From: Candidatus Limnocylindrales bacterium | GTDB lineage: Bacteria > Moduliflexota > Moduliflexia > Moduliflexales > JAUQPW01 | Direction: 5' to 3' | DNA length: 64,000 nucleotides | Assembly (NCBI GenBank): GCA_035559535.1 | Contig: DATMBG010000032.1 | Coordinates: 1 to 64,000, forward strand | In this document: in pieces, positions 51,237 to 59,934 of the stretch | How the letters are laid out: each line of letters opens with the position of its first letter | Numbering within the stretch: position 1 is the first letter of the stretch | Made by a program: the position numbers and the translations under genes | Notes under the pieces: model-generated | Seen by the model: only the letters and a program-made list of their open reading frames with translations | Told to the model about the DNA's origin: nothing | Database searches by the model: none

Positions 51237-53658
51237 AGGCCCTTTCCAAAATAATGTCTTTTCCACGTCTAATGGCTTCTTCATCGACTTGAACTTGCTG
51301 AAGTCCTGTGTCACATTTTAGCAGGTAAAAATCAGAAGTATGAATAGAAGCTATGGACTTATCGGTTGAATAGGGAACGGTAAACTTGAAATTTCCCGCC
51401 ATATCGCTCCTGGTAACATTCAAATAGGAGAATATCCGTTGTTGATTCGTTTGAACCTTGAGAAGGATGGATACAGGAATCTCTGCCCTGGTTTTACCGA
51501 TAATACGAGCGCCTGGTACATACTCAAACACCTTAATCCAGTGAACCGGTCGTGGCCTTCCTTCAGATAAAATCGTGTCGGACTCGTATAAGAGCCTGTA
51601 GTGTTCCAGCGCAGGAATCCATTTTTCTCTCTTAATGGCGGTTCCATCAAACTCATAGAGCCTTGTTTGCATCAAAGAATAAAATCGTTCAGTGGGAATA
51701 GCGAGCTGGGTCTGCCCGGACTCTTGAGGCAACGTTTTCATTTCAAAATAGGTGGCCGGATTTAACCCTATGGCTGCTGCATAACGAGGAAAGGCCCGAA
51801 GAAGATCAGAAACCAGGATATAACGGGCTTTTTTTTCGGTCAAGATTTGATTGGCCGTATCTTCATCCTCTGCCAAAAAAAACCGGGTGGATTCTTCAAA
51901 GGCGTAACCGTCATTGTCGGCTATTGCAGGTCGGTGTCCAATGTAGTTAATCCAACGACCAAAAGACCAATTGGCCAGAATTCCATATTGAGGTTGTTGG
52001 CGCAAACTGTAAAAATCCCCAGGTTCCGGAGAGAGTTGTTTGAGTTGGAGAAGGGTCTGATAGATATCTCGGGGAGGCCCCACAGGCAACTTAGAAAGCC
52101 CGGACAGATATTGCAAACCCGGGAAAAGAATCCAGATAACCATAGCAAAAAGTACCCCAAGACCTGTTTTTTGTTCAACCAAAATCTGAAAAAAGGGACT
52201 CTTTGTTTTCCATAAATTCCCATAGGCTTGCAGAAGGCGAAAAAACTTTTCAACAAAAAATCCGAGATAAATAGAACAAACTACAGAAAACAGGTACGTA
52301 TAACGATGCTGAAAGAGGGCCATGAATCCACTCAAAAGTGTCCAGGCGAGGAGAAAAAAAAGTCTGTAAAAATCACCTGAAGGGCTTTTTTTAACCTTTA
52401 CGGCGAAATAGACCCAGAAAAAGGGTACCAAATAAAAAATTCGAGAGAGAACTTTTTCTGCATAGGAAGTATCGAAGGAACCTTCGATAAAGAAAAGGGG
52501 TTTGTATTCTGAAATAGTTTGTATCCAGGCCTTTGAAGAAGACTGGATAACTTCATTCTCCCTTAAAACGGTTTCATCGGTTCTATTGGCCAGATAGATA
52601 GCTCCTTTCAAAATAGATGATCCCAGGAGCAGCGTAAGGGCCAGGAGAGAAAGACTTAGCAAAATAGCCGGTAAAATCATCCTTCGCCTCTGTTCCTTTG
52701 GCTTCTGTCTAAAAGAACCCATCAGGGACAGGAGGAGGATCAGAATCAGGCAAAGGAGGGTAAAAAAGAAATGGAACCAGGAAAACGTGACATAGGAGAG
52801 GATGGTAAACCGACCTGAATTCCAGAGATACCAGAAGGTTACGGTACCTATGAACAGAAGGGCAAGGAGATAAGCCTTGACGATTTCACGGAGAAGAGAG
52901 GTATCAAGCTTTTTTCTAAAAGCTTGATATCCCAGATAGATCAGAAGGTAAAGGGTTATAAACCCTATAAAAACTACGGATCCCTGCCAGACCAGAATGC
53001 AACCGGCCATTCCAATCCCCAGGAGTCGGGACGCGGGGACGCGTCCCCCTACCTCCGGGTCTTCGAAGCGAGAGATCAGTCTGAGGAGTGCTACAAACGT
53101 AAAGGTTGAACAAAAAACCTCAGCCAGATGCTGATCCGTCATTCCGATGGTCGAAATGGTAACATGAGCCGGAAGTACGGCGAGAAATAGAGCACTGTAG
53201 AGGCCGATGGTAGAATTAAAAATTTCCCGGGCTAATAGATAAATCGGAAAAATGGTCAGAGCACCTATAATCGGAGGGACCAAAGCTCCAACAACCTCGG
53301 TAAGATAGGTAGAAGGATTTCCCAGTCCAACTACCTTGGCAATCAAGGCAATAAAAAAATCGAAGAGAGGCGGCCAGATAATGTATCCGCCATGGGGATA
53401 ATTGGTATAAGGATCAAAGGCAGGTACCGTTGGAAAGTATTGGACCGTCAAGAGAACCCGTTTCATGTGATAGTAAGCATCCGGTCCATCAAAAAATACG
53501 GTATTCCCTTTAAAAACCGCGGGATAGGGAAGAAGTCGGATGAAGAGGGCCAGGATAAAAACTAAAACGAGTCTTGTCGCTAACTTCCTTTGAGAAAAGG
53601 AAGGAGGTCTGGGGGAGATTAAGAAGTCATCTATAGATTCTTGAACAGTGCGTTTCAA
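51229..53658 (-). CDS. STT3-type oligosaccharyltransferase (PglB/AglB-like)
   Basis: An 809-residue enzyme that transfers lipid-linked oligosaccharide to Asn of secreted proteins. About 13 helices precede a periplasmic C-domain. The first acidic motif FFDGPDAYYHMKRV and the second GMTDQHLAEV (D-x-H-x-x-E) match the metal-binding STT3 loops; ISEYKP resembles the SVSE-type loop. The peptide-recognition WWDYG motif appears as NWSFG near residue 560 (ANWSFGRWINYIGHRPAIAD), with Ser instead of Asp. The far C-terminus (VFEYVPGARIIGKTRAEIPV) resembles AglB. It lies next to the pilin gene. Confidence 0.88.
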   Translation of the reverse strand: MKRTVQESIDDFLISPRPPSFSQRKLATRLVLVFILALFIRLLPYPAVFKGNTVFFDGPDAYYHMKRVLLTVQYFPTVPAFDPYTNYPHGGYIIWPPLFDFFIALIAKVVGLGNPSTYLTEVVGALVPPIIGALTIFPIYLLAREIFNSTIGLYSALFLAVLPAHVTISTIGMTDQHLAEVFCSTFTFVALLRLISRFEDPEVGGRVPASRLLGIGMAGCILVWQGSVVFIGFITLYLLIYLGYQAFRKKLDTSLLREIVKAYLLALLFIGTVTFWYLWNSGRFTILSYVTFSWFHFFFTLLCLILILLLSLMGSFRQKPKEQRRRMILPAILLSLSLLALTLLLGSSILKGAIYLANRTDETVLRENEVIQSSSKAWIQTISEYKPLFFIEGSFDTSYAEKVLSRIFYLVPFFWVYFAVKVKKSPSGDFYRLFFLLAWTLLSGFMALFQHRYTYLFSVVCSIYLGFFVEKFFRLLQAYGNLWKTKSPFFQILVEQKTGLGVLFAMVIWILFPGLQYLSGLSKLPVGPPRDIYQTLLQLKQLSPEPGDFYSLRQQPQYGILANWSFGRWINYIGHRPAIADNDGYAFEESTRFFLAEDEDTANQILTEKKARYILVSDLLRAFPRYAAAIGLNPATYFEMKTLPQESGQTQLAIPTERFYSLMQTRLYEFDGTAIKREKWIPALEHYRLLYESDTILSEGRPRPVHWIKVFEYVPGARIIGKTRAEIPVSILLKVQTNQQRIFSYLNVTRSDMAGNFKFTVPYSTDKSIASIHTSDFYLLKCDTGLQQVQVDEEAIRRGKDIILERACE

Positions 53659-53774
53659 AAACCTGGGTTTACGTCATGGCTCCGTATCATCTATAGAAAC
53701 GTCGTACATGGCGTTTTTACCAGAAAGAGTATTTAGTTGTTATTGGATAGATCATTCTAACAAAATTTAAAGAA

Positions 53775-53801
53775 GGCACAGCAGCAAAAACCTGCTGTGC
53801 C
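53775..53801 (-). terminator. Rho-independent terminator of the pilin gene
   Basis: A perfect 10-bp stem GGCACAGCAG/CTGCTGTGCC with a 7-base loop follows the pilin stop by about 20 bases, with a T-rich tail TTCTTTAAATTTT on the transcript strand. Confidence 0.8.
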
Positions 53802-53819
53802 GGATATAAAGATATAAAA

Positions 53820-54287
53820 TTAAGTTCCTGAATCTGGGGATGCGATGAAGATTCCGTTACTGATCATCAAGTCATGGTCCCAGTTCCGATCATTACGAGT
53901 AGACGGAGTATTGATGGCACCGTCTCGCCCAGGACTTATAAGGGTGTAGGCATCTTTCGCTGTGGTCGTATAGACGAATGTATTCCCCCATCCATCTTGA
54001 TCGGGAATCGCAGCTATATATGTGGGGACTAAGCTCGAGATAAAAGCACTACCTGAAGCAGCCGGGTTACCGGAGTATTGAATGGCAATGCTTGCGTCCT
54101 GCATGTACTGACCCACTGCATTGGCGATCGTCTTCATGTCACCCATGGTTCGACGTTGCTTGGCCCTTTGGGTGGCATCCAAGAGGTTAGGGATCGCTAT
54201 AGCTGCGATGATACCGATAATGGCCACGACAATCAACAATTCGATTAAAGTAAAGCCGTGTTCGTTCTTTCTCAATTTCATTAGCAT
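53820..54287 (-). CDS. type IV pilin / GspG-like pseudopilin
   Basis: A 155-residue prepilin. The 11-residue leader MLMKLRKNEHG is cleaved before FTLIELLIVVAIIGIIAA, with the invariant Glu5. The C-terminal half (DQDGWGNTFVYTTTAKDAYT, ISPGRDGA) is GspG-like, so it could be a major pseudopilin or a pilin of the short globular kind. I use the ATG at 54287, preceded by GGAGGAAATATTGT. A strong terminator and a sigma-54-type promoter flank it, implying high, regulated expression. Confidence 0.9.
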   Translation of the reverse strand: MLMKLRKNEHGFTLIELLIVVAIIGIIAAIAIPNLLDATQRAKQRRTMGDMKTIANAVGQYMQDASIAIQYSGNPAASGSAFISSLVPTYIAAIPDQDGWGNTFVYTTTAKDAYTLISPGRDGAINTPSTRNDRNWDHDLMISNGIFIASPDSGT

Positions 54288-54356
54288 ACAATATTTCCTC
54301 CTTATCAAAAGGGAACAAAGTTAATTTCTCACCGATAACAACACAGCTTTATGGAG

Positions 54357-54372
54357 TGCAGAATATATGCCA
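54357..54372 (-). promoter_or_regulatory. sigma-54 (-24/-12) promoter of the pilin gene
   Basis: On the minus strand TGGCATATATTCTGCA has the -24 GG and -12 GC exactly 10 bases apart, matching TGGCAC-N5-TTGCA closely. It lies about 70 bases before the pilin start. PilR, encoded 2.3 kb away, is a sigma-54 activator. Confidence 0.75.
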
Positions 54373-54534
54373 GGGGAAAAAAGATCTGTAGCAGGGTTCC
54401 TGGAAAAGCTCTCCTTTGGGAATTCACGGGGAAGAGATAGGCGTTAAAGGAAAAAGAATTGAAGGAATAAGGGGAGGGTATCTGACAATTATTGTAGAAA
54501 TTGAGTGACGTATTTTGTCGACTTTCGACTCCAT

Positions 54535-56478
54535 CTAATTCCTGATCGAATACTTCTCTAAAAGAGCCGTTACCTCTTCTAATTTCTTCTGATAAGAAAT
54601 CCGTAAGGGAAATAACTCCACGGCCCTTTTCGTTTCAACGTAAGCACCGGCCAGATCTCCTTTCAGAAGGTACGCCTCTGCCAGATAAGCATGAAACCTG
54701 GGTACTCTAGGGTCCAGTTCAATAGCTTTTTGAAAGGCCTGAGTAGCTTCTTCGGGTCTTTTCAACTCCAGGAGTAACACCCCGGAGATTTCTTGCAACG
54801 AAGGACTTTTCGGATTATAAAAGAGGGCTTTTTGAGCCGTCTCATAAGCCTTTCCAAGATCCTTCTGCTCCCAACTCTCCTTAATCTGCTGGAGGTAACC
54901 CCGGGTAAGATAGAGTTGGGTGTTGACGGTGAAAAGATACAAACTCAGACCGACGAGGGAGAGATGAAGAATATAAAGGGGTATGGAAGTATGGGAGGGT
55001 GGGAGGATGGGGGGATGGGAGTGTGGAGGGATGGGGGGGTGAAGATCTGTAGAAGATCCTCCCATCCTCCCACCCTCCCATACTTCCATCCTCCTACACC
55101 CCCATCCTCCCACACTCCTGTTCCCCCCCAGCCCCAGCAGCATAAACCCCATCAATCCCAGGGAAGGCACATAGAGATCGTAATCCATAAGATTATGAAA
55201 ACAAAAGCATAGTCCGGCCAGAAAAAGACCCTGAACTAAAATCCGGTTATCCCCATCGCCAAGAGCAGTTAATCTGGTAAGTCCTCGGAGTATCCAGACT
55301 CCGGCAGCATAACAGATGGCTAAGAGTCCGGGCAGGCCGAGTTCTGACCCGATTTGGAGGTAAGAATTATGGACGAAGTTAGCCTCATTGGCGCCGGGGA
55401 GCATGTATTGAGGGTATATAATTTTAAAAGTACCCAATCCGGCTCCGGTCCATGGATAATCCATAAGGATAGAAAGGGCGCTTTTCCAGTTTAGAAGCCT
55501 TAAATAGGCCGGATGACGAGGGTCGTTTAAATCCCAAAGATAGATGCCCCGGCTATAGCCAATTAAGGTCAGGACCATAAAGATCCCCAGACAAAAAACC
55601 ATAAGATTCACAGCCTTTTTAAGAATCCCCTTTTTATCGATCCCTGTTGGTTTAAATAGGGGTAGAAAGGATTCTTTTTTGAGGTTTAGAAAGGACCCTG
55701 CCGGGGAACCCAGGAAAGAATAGGATAAAGTCAAGGTCAGGGCAAATAGCAAAGAAAGCCAGGCTCCATAGGATTTTGTTAAAAATAATCCGATAAAATT
55801 AACTCCCAGAGCAAGAATCCAACCGATGCGTTTCCATAGAGTTGGCGTCAGCCGGATCAAGGCCCAATTAACCGGAATGATCAGGATAAGATATCCGGCC
55901 AGATGGGAGGGCAATAAAAAATGAGAAAAGATTCTCCCGGATAAATCGGCCACCCGATTTTTCATCATCTCCAGAGTGAAGGGATCGAACTCTTGAGCAT
56001 ATTCGGTCAGATAAGGTAGGTAAGCAGGGTAGCGATAGAATTTTTGAAAAAGGCCATCTAAGGATACCAGGACGGCTATAATAACCAGGAACTGACAAAT
56101 CCTTTTTATTAGGTGTTTAGAAAAATAAGATTGGTTTATCAAATCGTAGAGGACGCAGTAAAGGAAAAAATCGAGAAAAGTCGATCGACTGGTAGAGGGG
56201 CTTAGGCTCCAGAGAAAGGATAGAAGCCCCCATCCTGACCCCAGGAATAGAAATTTATTCCAAAGGATAGGATCCTTTGAGGTATCCGGTTGAATTAAGC
56301 CCCGCATTCCTCTTATACAGACATATCCTAAGATAGAAGCTCGTACCATGAAGGGGCCGATTTCTTCGGAAGGGTATAGGGGAAGGATTCCTATGGGGAT
56401 TAAAACCAAAAGGATCAGGAGTGGATCTGTGGGGGAGGGCCGGGTAGCCGGCAAATTTTCCGATGTAAAACCTTCCAC
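54535..56478 (-). CDS. O-antigen ligase-like (Wzy/WaaL) protein with TPR tail
   Basis: A 647-residue membrane protein. About 11 helices include a large loop with the ligase signature DYPWTGAGLGTFKIIYPQYM and HNSYLQIGSELG, where the His and Arg are typical of WaaL/PilO-like enzymes. The last 130 residues hold TPR repeats (LGKAYETAQKALFYNPKSPS, EEATQAFQKAIELDPRVPRF). Between them, residues about 453-500 are coded by a G-rich palindrome (see repeat) and read GGWGCRRMEVWEGGRMGG, then Pro/His-rich. It may ligate glycan to pilin or lipid A. Confidence 0.85.
   Translation of the reverse strand: MEGFTSENLPATRPSPTDPLLILLVLIPIGILPLYPSEEIGPFMVRASILGYVCIRGMRGLIQPDTSKDPILWNKFLFLGSGWGLLSFLWSLSPSTSRSTFLDFFLYCVLYDLINQSYFSKHLIKRICQFLVIIAVLVSLDGLFQKFYRYPAYLPYLTEYAQEFDPFTLEMMKNRVADLSGRIFSHFLLPSHLAGYLILIIPVNWALIRLTPTLWKRIGWILALGVNFIGLFLTKSYGAWLSLLFALTLTLSYSFLGSPAGSFLNLKKESFLPLFKPTGIDKKGILKKAVNLMVFCLGIFMVLTLIGYSRGIYLWDLNDPRHPAYLRLLNWKSALSILMDYPWTGAGLGTFKIIYPQYMLPGANEANFVHNSYLQIGSELGLPGLLAICYAAGVWILRGLTRLTALGDGDNRILVQGLFLAGLCFCFHNLMDYDLYVPSLGLMGFMLLGLGGNRSVGGWGCRRMEVWEGGRMGGSSTDLHPPIPPHSHPPILPPSHTSIPLYILHLSLVGLSLYLFTVNTQLYLTRGYLQQIKESWEQKDLGKAYETAQKALFYNPKSPSLQEISGVLLLELKRPEEATQAFQKAIELDPRVPRFHAYLAEAYLLKGDLAGAYVETKRAVELFPLRISYQKKLEEVTALLEKYSIRN
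54979..55120. repeat. G-rich palindrome inside a coding region
   Basis: Perfect 27-base arms at 54985-55011 and 55061-55087 surround a 49-base G-rich centre. The element is composed of GGAGGATGGG / GTGTGG words, the family seen at 7496-7577. It keeps the reading frame of the ligase-like gene open and codes a Gly/Pro/His-rich insert. Confidence 0.85.
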
Positions 56479-56548
56479 GTGTAGATTTTAACGTAAGAGC
56501 AACCTGTAGTCGCTCATACCCATCGATGAATTTCTATAAGTCTGGAGT

Positions 56549-57943
56549 TTAAAAAGGTTTCTCAGGCTTATCGATATCGAACTTATCTAATCGGTACCGA
56601 AGGGATCTAAAGCTTAAGTGGAGCATTTTAGCAGCCTGTTTTTTCACCCAACCGGATTTTTGCAGAGCCTTCATTAAAAGGCCCTTTTCGACTTCATTTA
56701 CAATATTTTCCAGATCGACCCCTTCCGGGGGGATATCCGGAATGAAAGGTTTAATCCGGGTGGATAATCCCCGTACACTATCCGGTAGACTATTTACCGA
56801 GATGACAGAACCGGATTCCAAAGCAACGGCACGTTCAATGGCATTTTCTAATTCTCGGATATTACCGGGCCAGTCGTAATCCATGAGCACCTTCATAGCC
56901 TCATCGGTTATGCCTGAAAAGGTTTTACCCAGTTCCTCACCATACTTTCTCAGAAAATGATTAACCAACAAGGGAATGTCTTCCTTTCTGTTTCTGAGGG
57001 GTTCAATATAGATGGGGATTACGTTGAGTCGGTAGAAAAGATCCTCCCGGAACGTGCCCTCCTGAACCATTTTTTCCAGATCTTTATTGGATGCAGCGAT
57101 AATTCGGACATCTACTTTAATATCTACGGTTCCCCCGACCCGCTTAAATTGTCTATCTTGCAGAACCCTCAAGAGCTTTACCTGGATGGTTGGGGTTGTC
57201 TCTCCAATTTCATCCAGGAAGAAGGTTCCTCCATCTGCCAGTTCAAATAACCCTTGCTTGTTTGCAATGGCTCCTGTAAAGGCACCTTTCATATGTCCAA
57301 AAAGCTCGCTTTCTAGAAGGTGTTCTGGAATGGCTCCACAATTTACCGTAACAAAAGGCTTGTTTCGTCGGGGACTGTTCTGATGAATGGCTCTAGCTAC
57401 GAGTTCCTTTCCGGTCCCACTCTCTCCCAGGATCAGTACAGTACTTCGATTATAGCTGACCTTCTCAATCATTTTTAGAACCCGCTGAAGGGCCGGGCTT
57501 TCACCAATGATAGCTGCCGAGGTATGCTTGGACTCCAGTTCTCGTTTAAGGTACCTGTTTTCTTCAGATAACCTTTTGCGTTCCAAAGCATTTCGAACGA
57601 TGAGCTTGATTTCTTCCACCTCGAAAGGTTTGGAGATATAATCAAGGGCCCCCTGTTTCATAGCTTTAACCGCGTCTTGGGTTGAAGAGAAAGCCGTAAT
57701 CATAATGACCAGGGTTTCAGGAGATAACTCTTTAATGGTTTGTAGGACCTGGAGTCCATCTACCCCGGGCATTTTAATATCGGTAATGACGAGATCGAAA
57801 ATGTCTTTTTGAATGGCTTTGATGGCCTGATTTCCATCTTCCACCACCGTCACCTGGTAACCCTCTTTTTTTAGCATGATGGCCAGGAAATCCCTCATGC
57901 TCCGCTCATCATCTACGACTAGAATTGAAAAGGTCTCATCCAT
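56549..57943 (-). CDS. pilR: sigma-54-dependent response regulator
   Basis: A 464-residue NtrC-family activator. The receiver domain has Asp of LVITDIKMPGVDG; the AAA+ domain has Walker A GESGTGKE, GAFTGA for sigma-54 contact and the R-finger region; and the C-terminus is a Fis-type helix-turn-helix (KSGWVKKQAAKMLHLSFRSL). Lying next to pilS and the pilin promoter, it is read as PilR. Confidence 0.92.
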   Translation of the reverse strand: MDETFSILVVDDERSMRDFLAIMLKKEGYQVTVVEDGNQAIKAIQKDIFDLVITDIKMPGVDGLQVLQTIKELSPETLVIMITAFSSTQDAVKAMKQGALDYISKPFEVEEIKLIVRNALERKRLSEENRYLKRELESKHTSAAIIGESPALQRVLKMIEKVSYNRSTVLILGESGTGKELVARAIHQNSPRRNKPFVTVNCGAIPEHLLESELFGHMKGAFTGAIANKQGLFELADGGTFFLDEIGETTPTIQVKLLRVLQDRQFKRVGGTVDIKVDVRIIAASNKDLEKMVQEGTFREDLFYRLNVIPIYIEPLRNRKEDIPLLVNHFLRKYGEELGKTFSGITDEAMKVLMDYDWPGNIRELENAIERAVALESGSVISVNSLPDSVRGLSTRIKPFIPDIPPEGVDLENIVNEVEKGLLMKALQKSGWVKKQAAKMLHLSFRSLRYRLDKFDIDKPEKPF

Positions 57944-58019
57944 GGAAATTCGGTGAACAACTCCTTCTTAGCAATTCATCACGGTTGAATCCTCAAGAAT
58001 TGCTAAGGGGGAATCGTAT

Positions 58020-59753
58020 TTATTCAGAACAAGGTAAACTTACTTCAAAAATTGTACCCTCGTTAATTTTACTTTTTACTTTAATAATCCCCTGATGATT
58101 CTCGATAATGTTATGTACGATAGCCAATCCCAGCCCTGTTCCGTTTTCCTTAGTGGTAAAAAACGGAACAAAGATCTTTTCTAAGTCTTCCGACTTTATT
58201 CCATAACCGGTATCCTGAATGGTAATTGTACACCAGGAGCGTCGGCTATTTTTAATTTCAGGAGGAGCTAATTTTTTAGATGGAGAGATATCTTTTCCAT
58301 CCAGGTTTCCTTCGATTTTCTTTACAGAGATCAGGAGAATTCCTCCTCTTGGCATGGCTTGAACAGCGTTGAGGCACAAATTCCATAAAACCTGACGCAT
58401 TTGTTGTCGATCACATACGACCCAGAGGGGTTCCTGGGGATAGATTTTCTCGATATGAATGAGATCTGAGCATTCCGGGCTATTTTTGAGGAGAACGAGT
58501 GTAGGATCAATGATCTCGCGGATGATGTCAAATTTATTAAGGGTTAAAGGAGTCGGACGGGCATACACCAAAAAATCGGTAATGATATTGTTGAGGCGGG
58601 TGGACTCACGAATAATAATATCCATGAGGGTTCGGCTTTCTTCTTCCAGCTTAAGATCGGCTTTTAGCATCTGAACGGATCCCTTAATAGAAGCCAGGGG
58701 ATTTCTTATTTCGTGGGCTATTCCTGCGGCTAACTCTCCTAATGCAGCCAGACGATCGGACCGCCTAACCTGCTCTTCCATTTCTCGGAGTTCTGTAAGA
58801 TCCTGAAAGATAATGGTTAACCCTGTTACTTCATTCCGCCGAATATTTTTAAGAATAGAGGCCGTCATCCCCAGATACATAGTAGTGCCGTCCTTAGACT
58901 TAACCATTTTTTGAAAGCGGTACGAGGATTGGTTCGTTTTTTCCATCATGTCAAAGATTTCTTTAACACAGACTCCGGGCAATATCTGATCCAGATCGGC
59001 CCCATAGGCCTCTTCAAATTTATATCCGGTTATTTCCTCGGCAGCTCGATTGTAGGAGGTAATTTTCCCTACAAGATTGGTTGTTAAGAGACCACTACTC
59101 ATACTCTGCAGGATATTTTTGTGGAATACTTGAAGTTCGTTGAGGTCACTGGAAGTTTCTTGCAGTTGTTCATGGGTTATTTTTAGGGATTCGGCCAGGT
59201 AACTACTCAGGAAAGCTACGAGATAAAAAGCACAGACATTGAGAAAGATATTATAGTAGAAGGAACTGATATTTAAGGTTGTAAAGGGGAATCCTGGAGG
59301 TCCATAGATAGGGATAATTTCATAATACTGGAGGGTCGCTAAAGTCCCGTACAATAAACTACTCAGGGAAGCCATCACAAAGGCGCCTTTACGGAACAAG
59401 ATAATGCTGGCGGCGATAATCGAAAAAATATAGGTAAAAGAGAAAAAACTTTTAATTCCACCGGTTACATAAACAAATCCGGTTTCAAAAAGTAAATCAC
59501 TGATAATTTGAAAGTAGGCCAGAATGTAAAAATTTCGAATGATTTTTAGAAGAATAATTGAAAAAACTGCGAAGAGGTAAGCAAAGATAATGAAGTTATA
59601 GAGAGGATCCAGTGCAGCCGGGTTTGCATTTTGAAGTTGAAACAGCAGGGCAGAACCCAAAGTTAACGTAATGACCACGATTCGAAGAAAAATCAGCCAT
59701 TTTATTTTATTAAATCCTGTTTCATTTTTAGAGTCATCTATATTCCGGCTCAT
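58020..59753 (-). CDS. pilS: sensor histidine kinase
   Basis: A 577-residue kinase with six N-terminal membrane helices (residues 20-190), a PAS domain (NILQSMSSGLLTTNLVGKIT), HisKA with phospho-His in GIAHEIRNPLASIKG, and HATPase with N and G boxes (LWNLCLNAVQAM, GTGLGLAIVHNIIENHQG). The six-helix input is the PilS hallmark, where it senses pilin levels. It lies 76 bases before pilR. Confidence 0.93.
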   Translation of the reverse strand: MSRNIDDSKNETGFNKIKWLIFLRIVVITLTLGSALLFQLQNANPAALDPLYNFIIFAYLFAVFSIILLKIIRNFYILAYFQIISDLLFETGFVYVTGGIKSFFSFTYIFSIIAASIILFRKGAFVMASLSSLLYGTLATLQYYEIIPIYGPPGFPFTTLNISSFYYNIFLNVCAFYLVAFLSSYLAESLKITHEQLQETSSDLNELQVFHKNILQSMSSGLLTTNLVGKITSYNRAAEEITGYKFEEAYGADLDQILPGVCVKEIFDMMEKTNQSSYRFQKMVKSKDGTTMYLGMTASILKNIRRNEVTGLTIIFQDLTELREMEEQVRRSDRLAALGELAAGIAHEIRNPLASIKGSVQMLKADLKLEEESRTLMDIIIRESTRLNNIITDFLVYARPTPLTLNKFDIIREIIDPTLVLLKNSPECSDLIHIEKIYPQEPLWVVCDRQQMRQVLWNLCLNAVQAMPRGGILLISVKKIEGNLDGKDISPSKKLAPPEIKNSRRSWCTITIQDTGYGIKSEDLEKIFVPFFTTKENGTGLGLAIVHNIIENHQGIIKVKSKINEGTIFEVSLPCSE

Positions 59754-59934
59754 TCATATTGGGTAGAGCAATTACACTCACCCTCCTTAGAGGGTGGGCT
59801 ATGCTCACCATAAAAAATCAATTTATTTCTTCGATGAGAAGAATTTATAAACTTAGTTTGTTGTACCCCCATGAATCTGAGAAGGGAGAATCATCTTTTT
59901 TCTATGACTTGCAGAAAGAAATCTAAAGGATTTA

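Noticed and set aside
54793-55212. 139-codon plus-strand frame across the G-rich palindrome
   Set aside because: It lies opposite the ligase-like gene, and its length comes from the stop-poor palindrome. No protein-like features are seen.
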